Below, one piece after another: positions 1 to 13,413 of a stretch of 64,000 nucleotides of DNA (within the stretch, counting starts at the first letter, position 1; every line of letters starts with the position of its first letter). The DNA lies in the NCBI GenBank assembly GCA_024336345.1, contig JANFOG010000004.1:248001-312000 (forward strand), read 5' to 3'. The notes below the pieces were generated by a model. It did not search any database. It was not told the DNA's origin and saw only the letters and a program-made list of their open reading frames with translations. This stretch comes from Mariannaea sp. PMI_226. Taxonomy: Eukaryota; Ascomycota; Sordariomycetes; Hypocreales; Nectriaceae. The position numbers and the translations under genes are program-made.

Positions 1-146
1 CTAGTTCTCTCTTTGAGTGACGACTTCGACTTTCCCTACCCTCTCACTCACTCACTCACTCACCCACCCACTTCTTCTTTTTACTTCCCCCCTTCTATAA
101 TCAACCCATGACAGACAACTAACATTTTCCTTTTTCTTCGACTCAG
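1..146 (+). other. Intron (3' portion) of the Ran1-like kinase gene
   Basis: This non-coding stretch holds CACT/CTCA short repeats at about 46-70, a pyrimidine-rich tract, a branch-site match ACTAAC near 117-122 and an acceptor CTCAG ending at 146. The donor lies before the window, so the intron is at least 146 nt, longer than most introns here. Confidence 0.65.
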
Positions 147-1015
147 AATGTCTGGATCCCTCTGCAAGGAAACCCTACTACATGTGCGCCCCCAATGATG
201 TCTGGAGCCTTGGTGTCATCCTCGTCAACTTAACTTGTGGACGCAACCCATGGAAACAGGCTTCCTTCCAGGACTCCACCTACCGGGCCTACATTACTTC
301 AAAGGATTTCCTGAAGACTATTCTTCCCCTGTCGGATGAACTGAACGACATTCTGGGACGGATTTTCGACAGCAATCCCGACCAACGGATCACTCTTCCA
401 GAGCTCCGAACCAGGATCATGGCCTGCTCCCACTTCACGGTGCCGCCAATGTCGACTCCCCCGACACCACCGGCCTCGCCTGATCACCTTATTAAATACG
501 TTACTTCTGAGGACACCGCCGTCGAAGACTGCGATTACGGTTATGACTCACCTCTCTCACCGGCCTCCTCGGATGATGAGGGTTCACTTACTTCAAGTGG
601 GTCTACCATTGATGACCTTGACGAGGAGTTCCTCCAGGAACAGCAACAACCACAGCAACAAAGCCACCAGGACTCTCTCCAAGGTTTTACACCACACACA
701 TATGATCCAGAGGAGCCCAAGGAACAGCTTGTCTACCACAACCAGGAGTTCGTACCTTCGAACTACACCGGACCTGTGCCTGTTGCGGTGCCTGCCCAAC
801 AACCCATGCACTGTATCCAAGTTCCTGTCCCTGTTCCTGTCTCTGTCCCTGTCCCAATTCAGGCGCCCATCACCATCCAGGCTCCCCCATGCCAACCTAA
901 ATCCTACTTCTTGTGGGATATTGCAAAATACGTTCAACAAGTGCCAATACTCCAGCACCATGTCCCCTTCCACCAACAAGTTCCCTTTATGCCCACGTTT
1001 CAAGGTTGCTATTAG
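147..1015 (+). CDS. Ran1/Ksp1-like Ser/Thr protein kinase, 3' exon (partial)
   Basis: This is the last exon of a protein kinase whose 5' part lies outside the window. The exon opens after a consensus acceptor (CTCAG ending at 146, branch site ACTAAC near 117-122) and reads through the activation-segment end into kinase subdomain IX (DVWSLGVILVNLTCGRNPW) and subdomains X-XI. A long non-catalytic tail follows, with acidic/Ser stretches, a Gln-rich run and a repeated Pro-Val tract encoded near 770-880. Subdomain IX with NLTCGRNPW is typical of the fungal Ran1/Pat1, Ksp1 and Sks1 group, cytoplasmic or nuclear kinases controlling nutrient response and development. That assignment comes from family knowledge. 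The catalytic loop and ATP site cannot be checked here. The stop codon is TAG at 1013-1015. About 288 residues are encoded in the window. Confidence 0.85.
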
Positions 1016-4000
1016 ATCTTCCTAAACGATCATTGTTTTTATCTAAACATGTCGTGGGGTTCTATGCTTCCGCCATTTCCATGGATGGACCATACTCTCT
1101 ACCCCAGGCGCCCGTTCTTGGAGGTCATCACCAAATAATAAGCCAGGGACTTGTTATGGACTCTTTGATCTCTTCTTTTTGGACACTATTCGAAATTTTA
1201 ATCATCAAACCCTGGGCTACATAGGATAACCAACCCCAGGATGCCATAGTATACTTTGGAATGCACCAACCACCGCAAAAAAAAAAATCCGTGCCAGGAT
1301 CACGACCAAAAAATGTTAACGACACCACGACAAGAATGAGAAAGCCCCTAGGACTCAGCTTCACTTCAGGACCTTGTGTATCTATTTCACGCCAAACCCG
1401 TTTCTTGGACACATTTTTAACTTTTACTCATCGATATCCTCTCTTTCTTTTTTTCTCTTCTTTTCTCTTTAAAAGCGTGGAGTTTTGTTGGGATTATGAG
1501 GAAAGGCAAGAACCAATTCTTGTAGAAGCATGACAGTATGGCGCAGCGATTATTGAGGAGTTTATAAATTTTCTCCCCCTTTTTTTTTTCTTCAAAGAAT
1601 TCTGGAAGAGGATATGGAGTTGTATTGAGGGGATCACGCATCTTCCCTCTTCACACCTTTGGGACTTCACTGTTCTTCATACATTGGCTCAAGGAACGAA
1701 CCTCTTTTGGGCCTCTCTTCTTTTTGGAACATGAAGAACAATTATCATGTTTTTAATCTTTTACACTACACAATCAAAACCACCTCTCACCGTGGGAAGC
1801 CCTGCTTCCGATAGACGGAAGGAATATGGGCCCGACATTCGCTTTGGATGGAAAGGAAAAAGATACCTGTCATCATACCCCTCTTTCATATTTTCCTTTT
1901 CTCTTTTTATGTGTTTGCCCCCCTTTTTCACGACGGATTTTGGGATGGCTTCGGTGTTAACAAAATGGAGGAAACTGGAAAGTCTCTTTTCTCTCGGGGT
2001 GGCTATTTGTGTGTGAAGATTAGAGTGATTGGACTGGCTCAATAGCCAAACCCCCAGTGCGCTGAAGAATGCGCAAAAGCAAATACGTTTTAGGAACGAC
2101 ACGGCAGCGAGCTTAGCGGACTCTGAAGAGCCGGAAGCCGTATTTGCCGATTGAAATGAATGAAAGAATCAACGTTTCAAACAGTATACTTGTTGCAGTA
2201 CTTTCTTTACGTGTGATCTTTTACATTTGTAATACCTAATGTCACCGATGGTATCCTCCCAAGGATGAGAAGGCAATATTCTCGTAAACACAAGCTGTAG
2301 TTACATTGACCCTGCTTGCTGCAACTATGTTCCTGCTGGAGCATCTGCCCAGCCAGAGCTCAGCCAAGTAACCCCGGCGTTACTGACCAATGACTTCCCG
2401 ACTCCTGATCTGATGAGGTACCATGTGGCTGTGACTGAAACATACAAGTTCCCTTGAAGAGGTGTGCTCTCACCTCACAATCTCAACGGGAACGAGCCAA
2501 GCCCGGGACTAGTGAAAAAGACATCCCCCGATGGTGCCGATAGCGTCTTGGTGGGTTCTCCACTATCCATGAGCGGATGTTACTCTAGAACAGGAAAATA
2601 GAAGAAAAGTACATGTGTATGGAGTAGAACGAGAGGGAAAAAGAAAAAAAAAAGCAGGGCGGGCGGTGGCGTCGCGCGAAAGCCAATGGAGCGGAGACAG
2701 GGCGGACGGCATGCGTTAGTGGGGGGAGGAGATGGTTGCATGCACTATTTTCTTCTCTTTTTCTTTTTTGGGGCGGGACTGGAATGGGCCTTTTGGGATG
2801 TGCTCTAGAGCGTTCAAGTGTGTGTGTGTGTGTTGGGGGATGGAATTGGTTACGTATGTGTTGAGCAAAGAGGGAGGGTGGAGTGGAGACCTGGATGTAA
2901 TGAGTTATTGTGTGGGAGGGGAGGGAGATGAATATGACTGCTCTTTAGTCGTAGCGGATCGTGATGGGAGCGAATCAGGGGCTGAGCTTTCTTACAATAG
3001 AGCGAAGCCTGCCAAAAGGTTGCAGCATAGGAGGAGTGGAGAGCAAGGACGGATGGGAGACTGATGATTGGAGCGATGGCGGGAGGGAAAGACGGGATTT
3101 TGGACAAGGTGATGATGGCCTGTTATCTTTGTTGATGTGTGGATGAGCACGTTAACTTACTCGTTGTGATGGGTGGTGATGATCGGTGATAGTGATGATG
3201 ATGATGACGATGATGATGTGAACAACAATGCTTAAAGTAACCCACGTGCTCGGAATCAGTCTCAGATCTTTGGGACCATCTTAGCAATCAAGCACTACTG
3301 AAGATGAAAGCGCTCTTCTTTACCAGCCTTTTCTAGATGACAAAGACGAAGCTCTCAAGACTACTCTACCTAGTGAAAAGGTAGATAACTTACAGTACCA
3401 GAGCTGCCCTTCCCTCCGGGGAGATGTGCATTTCAGCACCTTTCTCTGTTACTTTTGCCTTTTTCCATTTCCCCGTGACCTTATTGCCATCTATCCCCCA
3501 AGTTCCTGGCCCCGGCATTCTTGCGTCACTACACTACTTGGTATGGTATGCAAGCACTTCAGCAGAAGCAAGAAAAGAATGCCACCCTCCTTGCATCGCT
3601 AGTCGGTTCTGTAGATAAATCGGAGCTCTTTCTATTCTTGGGTCGTACATCAACTGATTTACAGTACATACCATACCGTATGTATGTATGTATTCACCGC
3701 TTACACGTGGAGGAGACACTATACTCGCTCTTTCCGGGCAAACCTCTTCCGAGCTCGTTGTCATGTCTTACATACATTTCTTATTTCTCCACGTTTTCCT
3801 CTGCCTTGCATCTGGAGCTGCTTCTGTCATCATCATTGATGGGGCACAACGTTACCCAATAAACAGAGCCATCCGTATCTCACTTGGGCTAAAAATGGCT
3901 GTGAGGATATTTCCTCCGAAACCCTTTTTGCCCTGATCTCCACCCTCGTAGCGTTATGACTGTCCCGCCTACAAGATAGGGGAATAGTAGTGAATAAGCT

Positions 4001-6062
4001 CCTTCTCGAAACCTTGGCTTATCTTATTCTAGCTATGCCGAGCCATATGCCGTATGCAACAGCTCACTCATCACGGATCTAACCATGGGTTCTCGTAAGC
4101 ACTGGCCTGACAAATGGCGGGCGTGCCTTGACATGTTTAGATCCATACGCGGGCATCTCCCCATTTCAGAAGCAAAGAGCCACAAGTGAAACTCAAACTT
4201 TCTTACTCGTGCGCACCTTTGTGAGGTGGACAATACCTAAAGTAAAAGAGGACATAAGAATAAAACGAAACCGGTATTGAAGCACACAAGACCCGGGCTA
4301 GGGGAGAAAATGGGAAGTCTTTCCACTCAGTCTTACCCAACCCAAAGCCCGCCAAGCCTCTCTGGGCATACACAGACGTATGCAAAGGCATCTGCTCGCT
4401 CACGGATTGGCTGCTGCAAGATATGGCTTCTTCTTAGTTAATCAAAACCTACTCTGCATGAGTGACATTCATGCAACGAGCGGATTACATGTTTATTACA
4501 GTGTAGCATTGTTATGATTATGTTTCCTGGTGAATAATGATCTGACAAACCGGAGAGTCCCGGATTCAGTCTGCGTTCAGAGTCTGGCTGCGTTCGGCAT
4601 CATATCTGGATTTTATCATATTAACGTTTGTGCACCACCAATTGCTTTATTTCCCGGCATAGCAGACGAATTTGGCCTATTCGATAGGCTATTTAAGCAA
4701 TGATTCCGTCGATCGACGGAGCAGGCACGGGAGGAATAAAAGTGGTGGGTTGGGGGAGATACAGACCATTGGAATGCTGCCCAAGTTTGTGGCTGCTATG
4801 ACGTGAAACATGAATGATATGAGATGACTAGGGAATGAAGTAAAAACAATCGCTGCATGACTGACTGCCGGCGGCTTCTGTTGGCTTCTGCTACGGCTGC
4901 TGCTACTGCTGCTGCGCCAAGCAGACGCGTGGTCACGAGGTCGAAGTCACTAGAGAGCATCTTGGTCTTTTGTCTGTCCAGCCAGTAGAGAGCCACTCCT
5001 TGAGCACATCATCTTCATCATCATCATTATCATACCATGAACTCAAAATGTTGTAGCTACTAGAACAGCCACAACCTACAATACACCATAGTGTTAAGCG
5101 TGTGTTGATAAGCACCTTGTCTCCAGCACCGCCCGATAGACTCATAGAAACGGACCCAACTTTACATCGCACTTCGGTCCGAGTTGTGAGTAAGCTGCCA
5201 TCTTTCGAGTGACCGGATGGCGCCGCGGATGCTACAGCCACGAAGGCGGTATCAAGTCATCCAGGCAATCAGATGAGGTAACAAGGGCGAAACCTTGTTG
5301 AGCTTCTTTACGCGCATCTTGACTTATAATAGCAATGACACGAAGAGCGGAATGAGGCCGGGTGGCTTTTCTTCTTTTGGGGGCGCTGTTTGCGGGCCTG
5401 TGAGAGGGTGGTTGGAGGAGCAGGTGGCTTGACGAAGCGGGCCACGTACGTGTGTGTTATGCGTGGTAGTGTAACGGCTGCGAAGGGTAATTGCTGATTC
5501 AAAACATTCAATGGCCTTTTACGCCGAACCTATTCCGGATGAGGTAGCTGCTTGTCGTCGTATTGGGCGCCATAGCCCAGAGGCTTGGGGAAGGCATTGC
5601 AACTTGGACTGCCGAGCATGAAGAGCGATACACGTGTGGAGGCTGGAGCTGGAATAGGGAACTCATTCCGCGATGGGCCATAATATCTAAGTTAGGCTAA
5701 CTTCTGTTATGCAGCACTCAAAAGCCGCCGCCGATATGTGACGAAGGACTGCGTGAGGCTGGGAGAGTGAGTCGTCCTGCTGCATATGCATATCATGAGT
5801 AAGCCGAGAGAACTGCAGGTCATGGAGTCTGCAAAGCTGTGAAAGCTCCCAGCCAACCGGCTCTTTTAGATCCGGGAACTGCGGCTGAACGAATATTTAT
5901 CATGCTGTAATAACTCAATTGGAAGCTAGTGCTAAGTCGAGAGCGAGATGCGCACCAGCACATTCATTCACTGCCAGTGCGCCATCACCAACTTCAATGC
6001 CCTCTTATGCCTTGAGAGAGAGTAACCACAGGCAGTGCTTACTCAAGCCGTTCGGAACGAAC
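1016..6062. other. Gene-poor spacer (5 kb)
   Basis: It begins with the 3' untranslated region of the kinase. I see no reading frame with recognisable domains; the open frames are short and lack splice-compatible partners. It contains a GT run near 2819-2833, a GAT-type microsatellite near 3192-3217 and A/T homopolymers. Non-coding RNA cannot be excluded by eye. Confidence 0.5.
3192..3217 (+). repeat. (GAT)n microsatellite
   Basis: An imperfect run of GAT units, interrupted by one GAC, in the spacer. Simple-sequence DNA with no coding context. Confidence 0.8.
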
Positions 6063-6443
6063 TTAGCGACAGGCCATACCACAAGGAGTGCAATAACACG
6101 CGAGGTTTCCACTCGACCATTCACCATTTCCGTGCTGTTGTACACAAGCTTCATAGTCGTATGCCGGGCACCCTATTTTCGTGCTTGCAACACCATTCTG
6201 CCCACATGAGCAACGATTGCATCCATCACTGCAAACCCCTCCGGGACCACGGAATAACTTTTGACACTTCTTTTCGGTGTATTCACCGCAGATATTGCGA
6301 GTAATCGCCATGACTTGGCCGTTGATTTTGATGCATTCGTTGCAGTCTCCAAAATCGGACGTGGAGCACTTGAACGGCCGGCAAGGCTGTTCATTCGCCA
6401 TACCCAGAGTGGCTAGTATGAGAAGGATTTCGTATGCCTTCAT
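6063..6443 (-). CDS. Small secreted cysteine-rich protein (effector-like)
   Basis: A single-exon frame of 126 residues. It starts with a short basic-hydrophobic segment (MKAYEILLILATLGMA) that fits a signal peptide of about 16-19 residues. The mature part of about 108 residues contains 16 cysteines, an even number consistent with up to eight disulfide bonds. No known domain is recognised by eye. Small size, secretion signal, very high cysteine density and position in a gene-poor stretch match the usual criteria for candidate fungal effectors or antimicrobial-type peptides, but function is unknown. The frame ends in TAA at 6063-6065. A leader upstream (6444-6640) has no coding support. An alternative reading is a lineage-specific secreted protein with no host role. 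Confidence is good that it is a gene and low for any role. Confidence 0.7.
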   Translation of the reverse strand: MKAYEILLILATLGMANEQPCRPFKCSTSDFGDCNECIKINGQVMAITRNICGEYTEKKCQKLFRGPGGVCSDGCNRCSCGQNGVASTKIGCPAYDYEACVQQHGNGEWSSGNLACYCTPCGMACR

Positions 6444-9400
6444 TTTGGATCAAATGTGATGTTCTTGAAAAATTGAATGATGTCAGTTGCTGATATGTTA
6501 AGCTTGGTAGACAGAGAACCTTGACCGGTTGAATCAGGAAATCTGTGAAATATATTTGTACGCTGATCTCTAAAACTATTTGGGATTGCATCTCATCTTT
6601 TCTGAGACAAAAACAAGGTCCTACGTCGAGAGCATACAAAAAGGGTCCCTAGCGTTTACAGGAGCCACCTTGGAAGGCGAGGACCGTACCGAAGGAAGGA
6701 TTCGCCTTTTGTCTCGGCAGAATTATCTGGCTGTTTAGTTGGTCGGTTGTCTTTTGCTTCAGAACCTTTCTCCAAGCAATAGGAACCTGTATTCCATTGC
6801 TAGGTAGGATTTGTCTCAGACATCAATGCCATTTCGATCTGGCAGGGTGCGGAGCAACCTGGCTATTGAGGAAATAGCGGTGTAGGTTAAGTGAATACTA
6901 CAGGCTGGATGCTGAGACATCAAAGCTTCTTTACTGAATCAATATTGGCATTATTAGCCCCTTACTGAAGGCATTGAGCCTATTCGCTTAGGCTATAGAG
7001 TGCCATGAAGCTGGGCCGAAAACCTGCTCTGTCATTCGCGAAAAGAAGAAGTAAAGCACATTTAAAAGAGGATCATGGCGAAAGGGAAACTCAGGTGAGA
7101 GACTGGTTTGATCTAGAACGACAGACAAGTATTGCGTCCTCATACCAGTGATTTAGAGCTTCAATTTTCCGGACAACATTCTCGGCTACTTCCGTATGAT
7201 GAAGCAAAGGCAAACAAATTTACAAAAGTCATGTTGATGGGCATTTCTTGCTCGCCTGAAGAGGAAGCCGACGCCGAACGCCGTTCGGTAGTTATGCCGT
7301 TGGCTCTGGAATGCGGCACTGGAGCCGATGCAGATCAATGGAAGTTCCAGTCGAACCTTGATGGACAATCGTATGATTGACTGCTGAGGAAAATGATGTT
7401 ACACACCCTACCGAGCTCACCCCTGAAGAGTCGTAATGAGAATAACTCAACGGTTGGAAGGGGATGGGACGGAATGGGCAATGAAGCCGGCCCACAATAC
7501 GTTGAAGCTGGTTGTTATGTCGAGACATATGTGATAAACTATCCAGAGGTTAGATTTAATTCTGAAATAGCAATGACAAATCATCCTGACAAGTTTTCAG
7601 GCCTCTCTGTGCTTGCGTTGAGACCCCGTTGACTTCCTCAACAGAGAGCTTCGTGACCATCAAGTCGAACGTTGATAACCTCATCCCACGTCGAGATTAC
7701 GGAACGGCTCAGAGTTCTCCATTAGTACGTAGCGGAAACTGAACTTTAGGATGCTGACATTCCGAATTCCCATGTTTATGTTGGCTATTTGTAAGATCTA
7801 CGTCCTGCTCTCTCCTTTCCGCCCCCTCCCTCTTCCAACAAAAGGAAAGGAAACGCCACACCTCCAGAGCCACAACTCTGTGTGGCCAACATGCTTCTTG
7901 CTAACTACATATTCCCGGGGCAGCGGGATCTTTTGAAAGGCGGAGGCAAGGAATGTGAAAGTTTTTATCGTTTTCGGAACTTTCGCTCTATGAATGAGGA
8001 CAAGGGACAACGGGTCGATAGACTGTAATCCCATTCCAGTTCAGATAATTACCTTGTTTTCTACACTTGATGCTTTTTACCTTCCTACTGGAATGAGAAG
8101 ATGGGTGTTGGTGATGGAGAGATGAGGCAGATATGACTCCTGCTGGCGGACTTCGTGGCGTTTGCGGGGAAGATTGATGCGACGCTCACTATGCTGATTG
8201 AGATGTAGTCTCCTCAAGCAGAGCCTGTGCCGTTGAGTCTAGCATCCAATTTAGAATAGGGAATCCCTTCTTTTCGTGCATCAACATCACATTGTTGCGT
8301 CCCAGCGTTTAGTTACTATACGTCCAGTGTCGTAATACGAAGCTGGCATGTCATCCAAGACAAGCCTCTTGAATTGCCGCGGCTTGATAGCCATAGTTTT
8401 TATGTTGGAGAATTTAACACAAACAAAAGTGCAAAGTGGTCAATCCCTACGTTCTCCTCCCAAAGTTTATAGGAGTGGAAGCTCCGTGTTCATGGCTCGA
8501 GATGCTCTCATTGTTGATACAATGCCTTACTTGAATTGGTAAGAGTCTGATGTCGGTTGCTGCGCCAGAGAAGCATGAAATCACCAATCCATGATACCAG
8601 AAAAACGGTTTCACATGAGCGGGGGATTAAAGGGGATTGTGTCTTAGAATGGTGAAGGTCCAACTCGAGGTCCCGGTTCTTGTGAAGAGAGGAGACAAAA
8701 GACGCACGAAGCCTCGAGTTGTCAAGTATTGTCTCTCTGACTTGTCAATTATCTGCATAGTAAGAAGTTACGGACCATTGAACTTGAGTACGGGTTAATC
8801 TTGTCATTTCCCATTGTCAAATGATACCATAGCTGTTGCTTCATGGCTCGTCTCGTCTCGGTGATTTAATGCCGAGTCAAGCCTAAACGGATGATGTCTT
8901 CATGCAAAATATGTAGAAGAGATTACCATCCATTGTGATTTAATACAGAACTTGCCTACTCATATATATACATATATGCAGAAGCAATGGCATTCTGTTT
9001 ACAGATATTAAAACATTATGTAGGAATGAAATAGCCGCTCAGGACATCCACACTCTTCATAGACACGTTGATGTACCGGAAATATAGTAGAGAGAATAAG
9101 AAATACAATAATAATATGCATCGTGATAGATTAATTGACTGATAGCCTTATAGGCTATATAGTATACAACTATAAATGGCTACTTTGTGAAATTAGGAAC
9201 TAACGATATATGAATAAACTTAAGTATTATGATTCACGAGTTCGTAAGCATATAAGTCGATTCGTGCGACTTTTCCCTATGCAATACAAGGAAGCTACTC
9301 GCATAATACAATAAAATCATCGAAATTTGACTTCGAAAATTCATGAAGATAAGTTTTAATCCTGGTGTGTCTGTCCTGGGCTATTGGAAATCCGAGAGAC

Positions 9401-12131
9401 TCTTCATCACCGACTTTCAATCTTGTGCAGAAGTTTTCGCTAGTACAGCTGGTCGTTGTGAGGGTTACACAGAGCTCAGAGCATTTCTGGAGGGAGACAA
9501 TGGATAATTTGGTCCTCATTGTCGGACAGCAAGTATACAGTATTAGTTGATATAACATGTATTTCACATTACAACTCAATCTTTGTCCTTTAGAAGATTC
9601 TTCTTTACTCTCTGATGACGACGGCTTTTCGCCAAGGCCCTTAACATATTGCCAACCCCGGATGAATGTGATACTCTGGCAGTGAGTAAGTTAGGGACTT
9701 TGATTTAGCAAGTAAATACACTCCAGATAGAACACTTAGATTTGATCAAATGTACATGCATCGGAACAAGACTATTCGTGACAAGAGTCAAGATCCCACT
9801 TCCTATTTCGATACAGCGTCAAGTATCGAGTTGTGTACTAACACATATCAAGGTGGTACGAAGGTAATGATGACTGCAGGTCGAGCCATATTTGAGTTGC
9901 CTCGTTTGTCTTTAATGATAATGTACGACTTGGATGCGAGAAGTTGCCAATCAAGCCTTGATTAGAACGCAAACATGACGGGCCTTACCCTGTTGCGGGA
10001 AGAGTGACGGAGAAGGATTCACGACCCAAGCATGCAGAGTGCGTTTGCCCGCCACAGGATCTATTGGTATAGTGCTATTACTATTACATCTTCTTGTTTT
10101 GTCACCTAAATTGAAAAGCCGTTGTCGTTTGTTGTTTTCTTGTGACATGGGTTGGTATCAAGATACGTGACGGAGACTATACGACGAAACACTTTTGTTC
10201 TCTCCACGAGAAACAGTCGTATTCCCAATAGTAGATCCTTTCCAATTGCGGGGTTTCCCGCTATATGTCATGTTATAGATGACTTACCGCAATATAGCCC
10301 GCCTGCGAAATCGTCAGTTGACCGACCCCCTTGCCCAGCCCCCCTTGATAACAAACCACAGCTCCTATTCCACTACAGGTACACGTGGCAGGCTAAACGT
10401 CAAACACCTGGAGACCAGAGTCACAATCGAGCAAAAGTCCTCGACATTCTCTGACTATTCGCTCGCGGCTGGAGACAGCACTAGAATCTCTTGATGAAAC
10501 GATATGAAACAGAGCTTGCGAAACGCTAGTCGGTCTATCACTCCCGACTTTTCTTCTTATGTCTTCAGATACTGCCAAGAACAACGGCGAGTGGTAGCTA
10601 ATAGCCAGTTTACGGCTCAGTATCTACAGGATAGACAGGGAGGAAAGTCATCACGTCCAAAGAATGGCATTTCGAGGTTATAGCACGGAACCACTCTGGC
10701 GATATCGTGTAGTCAAAGCAAAAGAGATGACCAGACACAAATGACTATGTGAGATAAACCTGATGTCCTATTGCCAGATAACAAGATAATATCTCGTCCA
10801 AGTCAGGGTAAGACTATCAAGTATGGATAACTTGCATATTTGGAAGCTGAAAGTCGGAAGACGACCAAAACCCATGCAGCTAGTCATCTCCATGCTTTAT
10901 TCACTCCAAGCGAATAAACGAGTGCAAACAAAAGTAACCACTGAATCCCAATTCAGATACTAAGACGAGGTACATCAGTGTTAAGCTCCCCCGCCTCTCA
11001 TAAGCACGTCAACTACGGCCTGTCATGACGTGACAGCCAAAGCGCACCAACGCCCCCCCTGTTCTTCTAGCCAAGAACTCCTTCACTGCAGGATCGAAAC
11101 CCCCAAGAAAGCGAGAGCCACGTGGCGACAGGGCTCTGATGAATGAGGGAGGGGGGAGGGGTATGTCAAAATCTTGATCTTCAAGGATTGATAGTAGTGA
11201 ACTTGAGGGTATTCGGACTTTTGTTTCTTCTTGGAACCAGGAGGGGGGTTATGGAAAAGACTCACTAACTGGTCCGCTCTTTCAAAGGGACAAGGCAGAT
11301 TCTTCATCTTTTCCCATATCATGCGTAACAATTACAACTGATCTACCTATTCTCTTAGCAACGCCGCTACGCGCGGTGTTGGGCGACACAGAGCATATTC
11401 AGGCAGGGAGGCCATCATATATGATATTCATCATCCAGAGACAATAAAGTATTCAAACTTGGCACCCCTCTTAGCAGCCCTGTTACGCCACACACCCGAG
11501 TTTCCTTTCTGCTCAACTATTCAACGAGCACCTGAATAGACACAACGAAACCGTCATCAATGTTCAAGAGCCAGTTCAAACATGAGATTCATGCCATGTA
11601 CACTAATGCTATCAAGTGTAGCAACGCAATAAATGATTCTATCTTTCCCAATCCAGAACGCCTAACCCATCAAGATCACTCACTCTCGTATCGGAAGCAT
11701 TGCCACTTCATTGATAAAGCACCACGTGCTTAACGAGCCGGGCCCTATCTTTTCCGTGGGGCTATGGCTCAATAACAGTAGCCCTTCAATTTGTCTCCAT
11801 TCCCTCACCCAGTACACACACACGCACACAAATCCTCTCGTGTTGACAAAGTGACGCATGTTCGTTCCGAAAGGGGACGACGCTTGCTTCTCGTCGTGGG
11901 GTGCGTACTGCAAGACAACACATCTCTCCTTAGGCGGCGAGTTGGCTCGGAGTGCACTTCCAGAAAAGACAAACAGCCTCCATAGGACCTGCACAGAGAG
12001 GTAATTTTTTGTCACACTACAGCTCACTCTCGTCCGTTTTGATGAAACACTGGCTCATCATACACGCTCCGGCGTATAATGCCCCCAACTCTAACGGAGT
12101 CTGTACAAAACGCAAAAGGACAAAGATATAG
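6444..12131. other. Gene-poor, partly AT-rich spacer (5.7 kb)
   Basis: No gene is supported. The part at about 8880-9560 is visibly AT-rich, with TATATA tracts (8958-8975) and only short frames. It could be decayed repeat DNA altered by repeat-induced point mutation, but no terminal repeats or transposase remnants are visible. The right end (11.0-12.1 kb) is more balanced in composition and probably includes the 3' flank of the sulfotransferase-like gene. Confidence 0.45.
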
Positions 12132-13075
12132 TTAAATGAATTCAAATAGGCGCGCAACGGTAAAGGCGGTGACAATGGCAATGATGAGTGTACAGAAGTA
12201 GCGAAAAGCCACATTGTACATCTGGTTGCGGTTTCGGCGGCGAGAGCGGCTCACAAAGTCGGAGTTGTCATTGACATTTGGGAAGGACACGCCCTTGGGC
12301 ACAGCGTCGCCTAGGAACTCACACAAAGGCTCCCAGCCGTCCTGGACGCGGTACTCGAGGAGTCTGTCCTTGGGGACAAGGCTGCGAACTTCGGCGTAGT
12401 GGCGCTTGAAGACGTCCTTGCCGCGATTGGGGAAGTCGCCTTCGAAGAAGGTGTCGAAGAACTTCTTCAACATAGGGTAGTACATGGAGGCTGCCCAGTC
12501 GAAATGCGAGAGCCAGCGCAGCTCATGGTCAGTGACTCGCCAGTAGACCGTTTTCATGGTAGAGGCGTGCCATGAGTCGACGTCGCGGTTGGTGAGTACT
12601 ACTTTAGCTTCGGGATAGGCCTCAATGAGCTCCTTGGCGAAGGCGATGGCGGGCCAATCACACACAGCCTGGGCGTTTCCAAGAAGCTGGTCCCAGTCTT
12701 CACGGGTGAATGGCTTGCCCTTTTTCTCAAACTTGGCCTCGAGAGCCTCCATCCACATGAGGGCATCAGGAGGGTTTTCGATGGAACAGTTCATCATGTG
12801 GTAGGTATCAACATAACCGAGTTGCTTCATAGCGGAACGCATTGCTAATTATGGTCAATTTTTGTTGTTCTATCTTGTTTCCCGTTTTTGTCTTTGTTGA
12901 GACCGGGGGGCGCATTAGCGAATTTGTTCCACTTACAAGCAGTTCCGGTTCGGCCCAGACCCAGAATGAGGACCTTCATGGGCACCTTGCGGGTGCAGTT
13001 ACGACGGTTGATGTCGGTGTCGGACGTGAAGATATCCGTGCGAGGACGGGGTCTGTAGGAGGCTGAATGGGTCAT
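12132..13075 (-). CDS. Sulfotransferase-like P-loop protein with C-terminal membrane anchor
   Basis: Two exons (12937-13075 and 12132-12844) join across a GTAAGT...TTAG intron to give 283 residues. The junction completes the nucleotide-binding loop GLGRTGTAS (residues 39-47), then MRSAMKQLGY, which is diagnostic of the fungal sulfotransferase-like P-loop family (Sulfotransfer_4 type). These proteins bind a PAPS-like cofactor in family models, but the true reaction is generally untested. Downstream motifs include WPAIAFAKELIEAYPEAKV and LTNRD, matching the 3'-phosphate-binding part of the fold. The last 30 residues form one hydrophobic helix (about 258-280), suggesting a tail anchor in an internal membrane. 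The start was taken at MTHSASY (13075); an upstream in-frame extension to 13258 looks like 5' leader. Confidence 0.82.
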
Positions 13076-13380
13076 TGTAGCGGAAGAGGGGGGCCAGAGT
13101 TGGTATCGTCGTTGTAAGAGGTCAGGGAACCAAGACAAAGAGTGCAACACAAGGCCAAACAGAAAGAGGGTATCAAGATAGACACAGGAAGTGTGGATAT
13201 ACAGAGACGAAACCAACGCAATGAAGTTGAGAGGAGCGGGGTTGGGAATAATAGGCAAGCAAAAGTGAAGGTGATGCAGCGAGATAAAATAGAGACACGG
13301 GAGATAATCAGAGTGCCAGGTTAATGAAGAAATAAATAATAATCATAATGAAAAAAAAAAAAGAACAAAAAAAGAAAGAA

Positions 13381-13413
13381 GGAAGGAAGGAAGGAAGGAA
13401 GGAAGGAAGGAAG
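13381..13413 (+). repeat. (GGAA)n microsatellite
   Basis: About eight GGAA units in tandem, flanked by A-rich sequence, in the promoter-side spacer upstream of the sulfotransferase-like gene. Confidence 0.9.

Noticed and set aside
8880..9560. AT-rich segment considered as a transposon relic
   Set aside because: No terminal repeats, target duplications or transposase-like frames are visible; only composition is suggestive.
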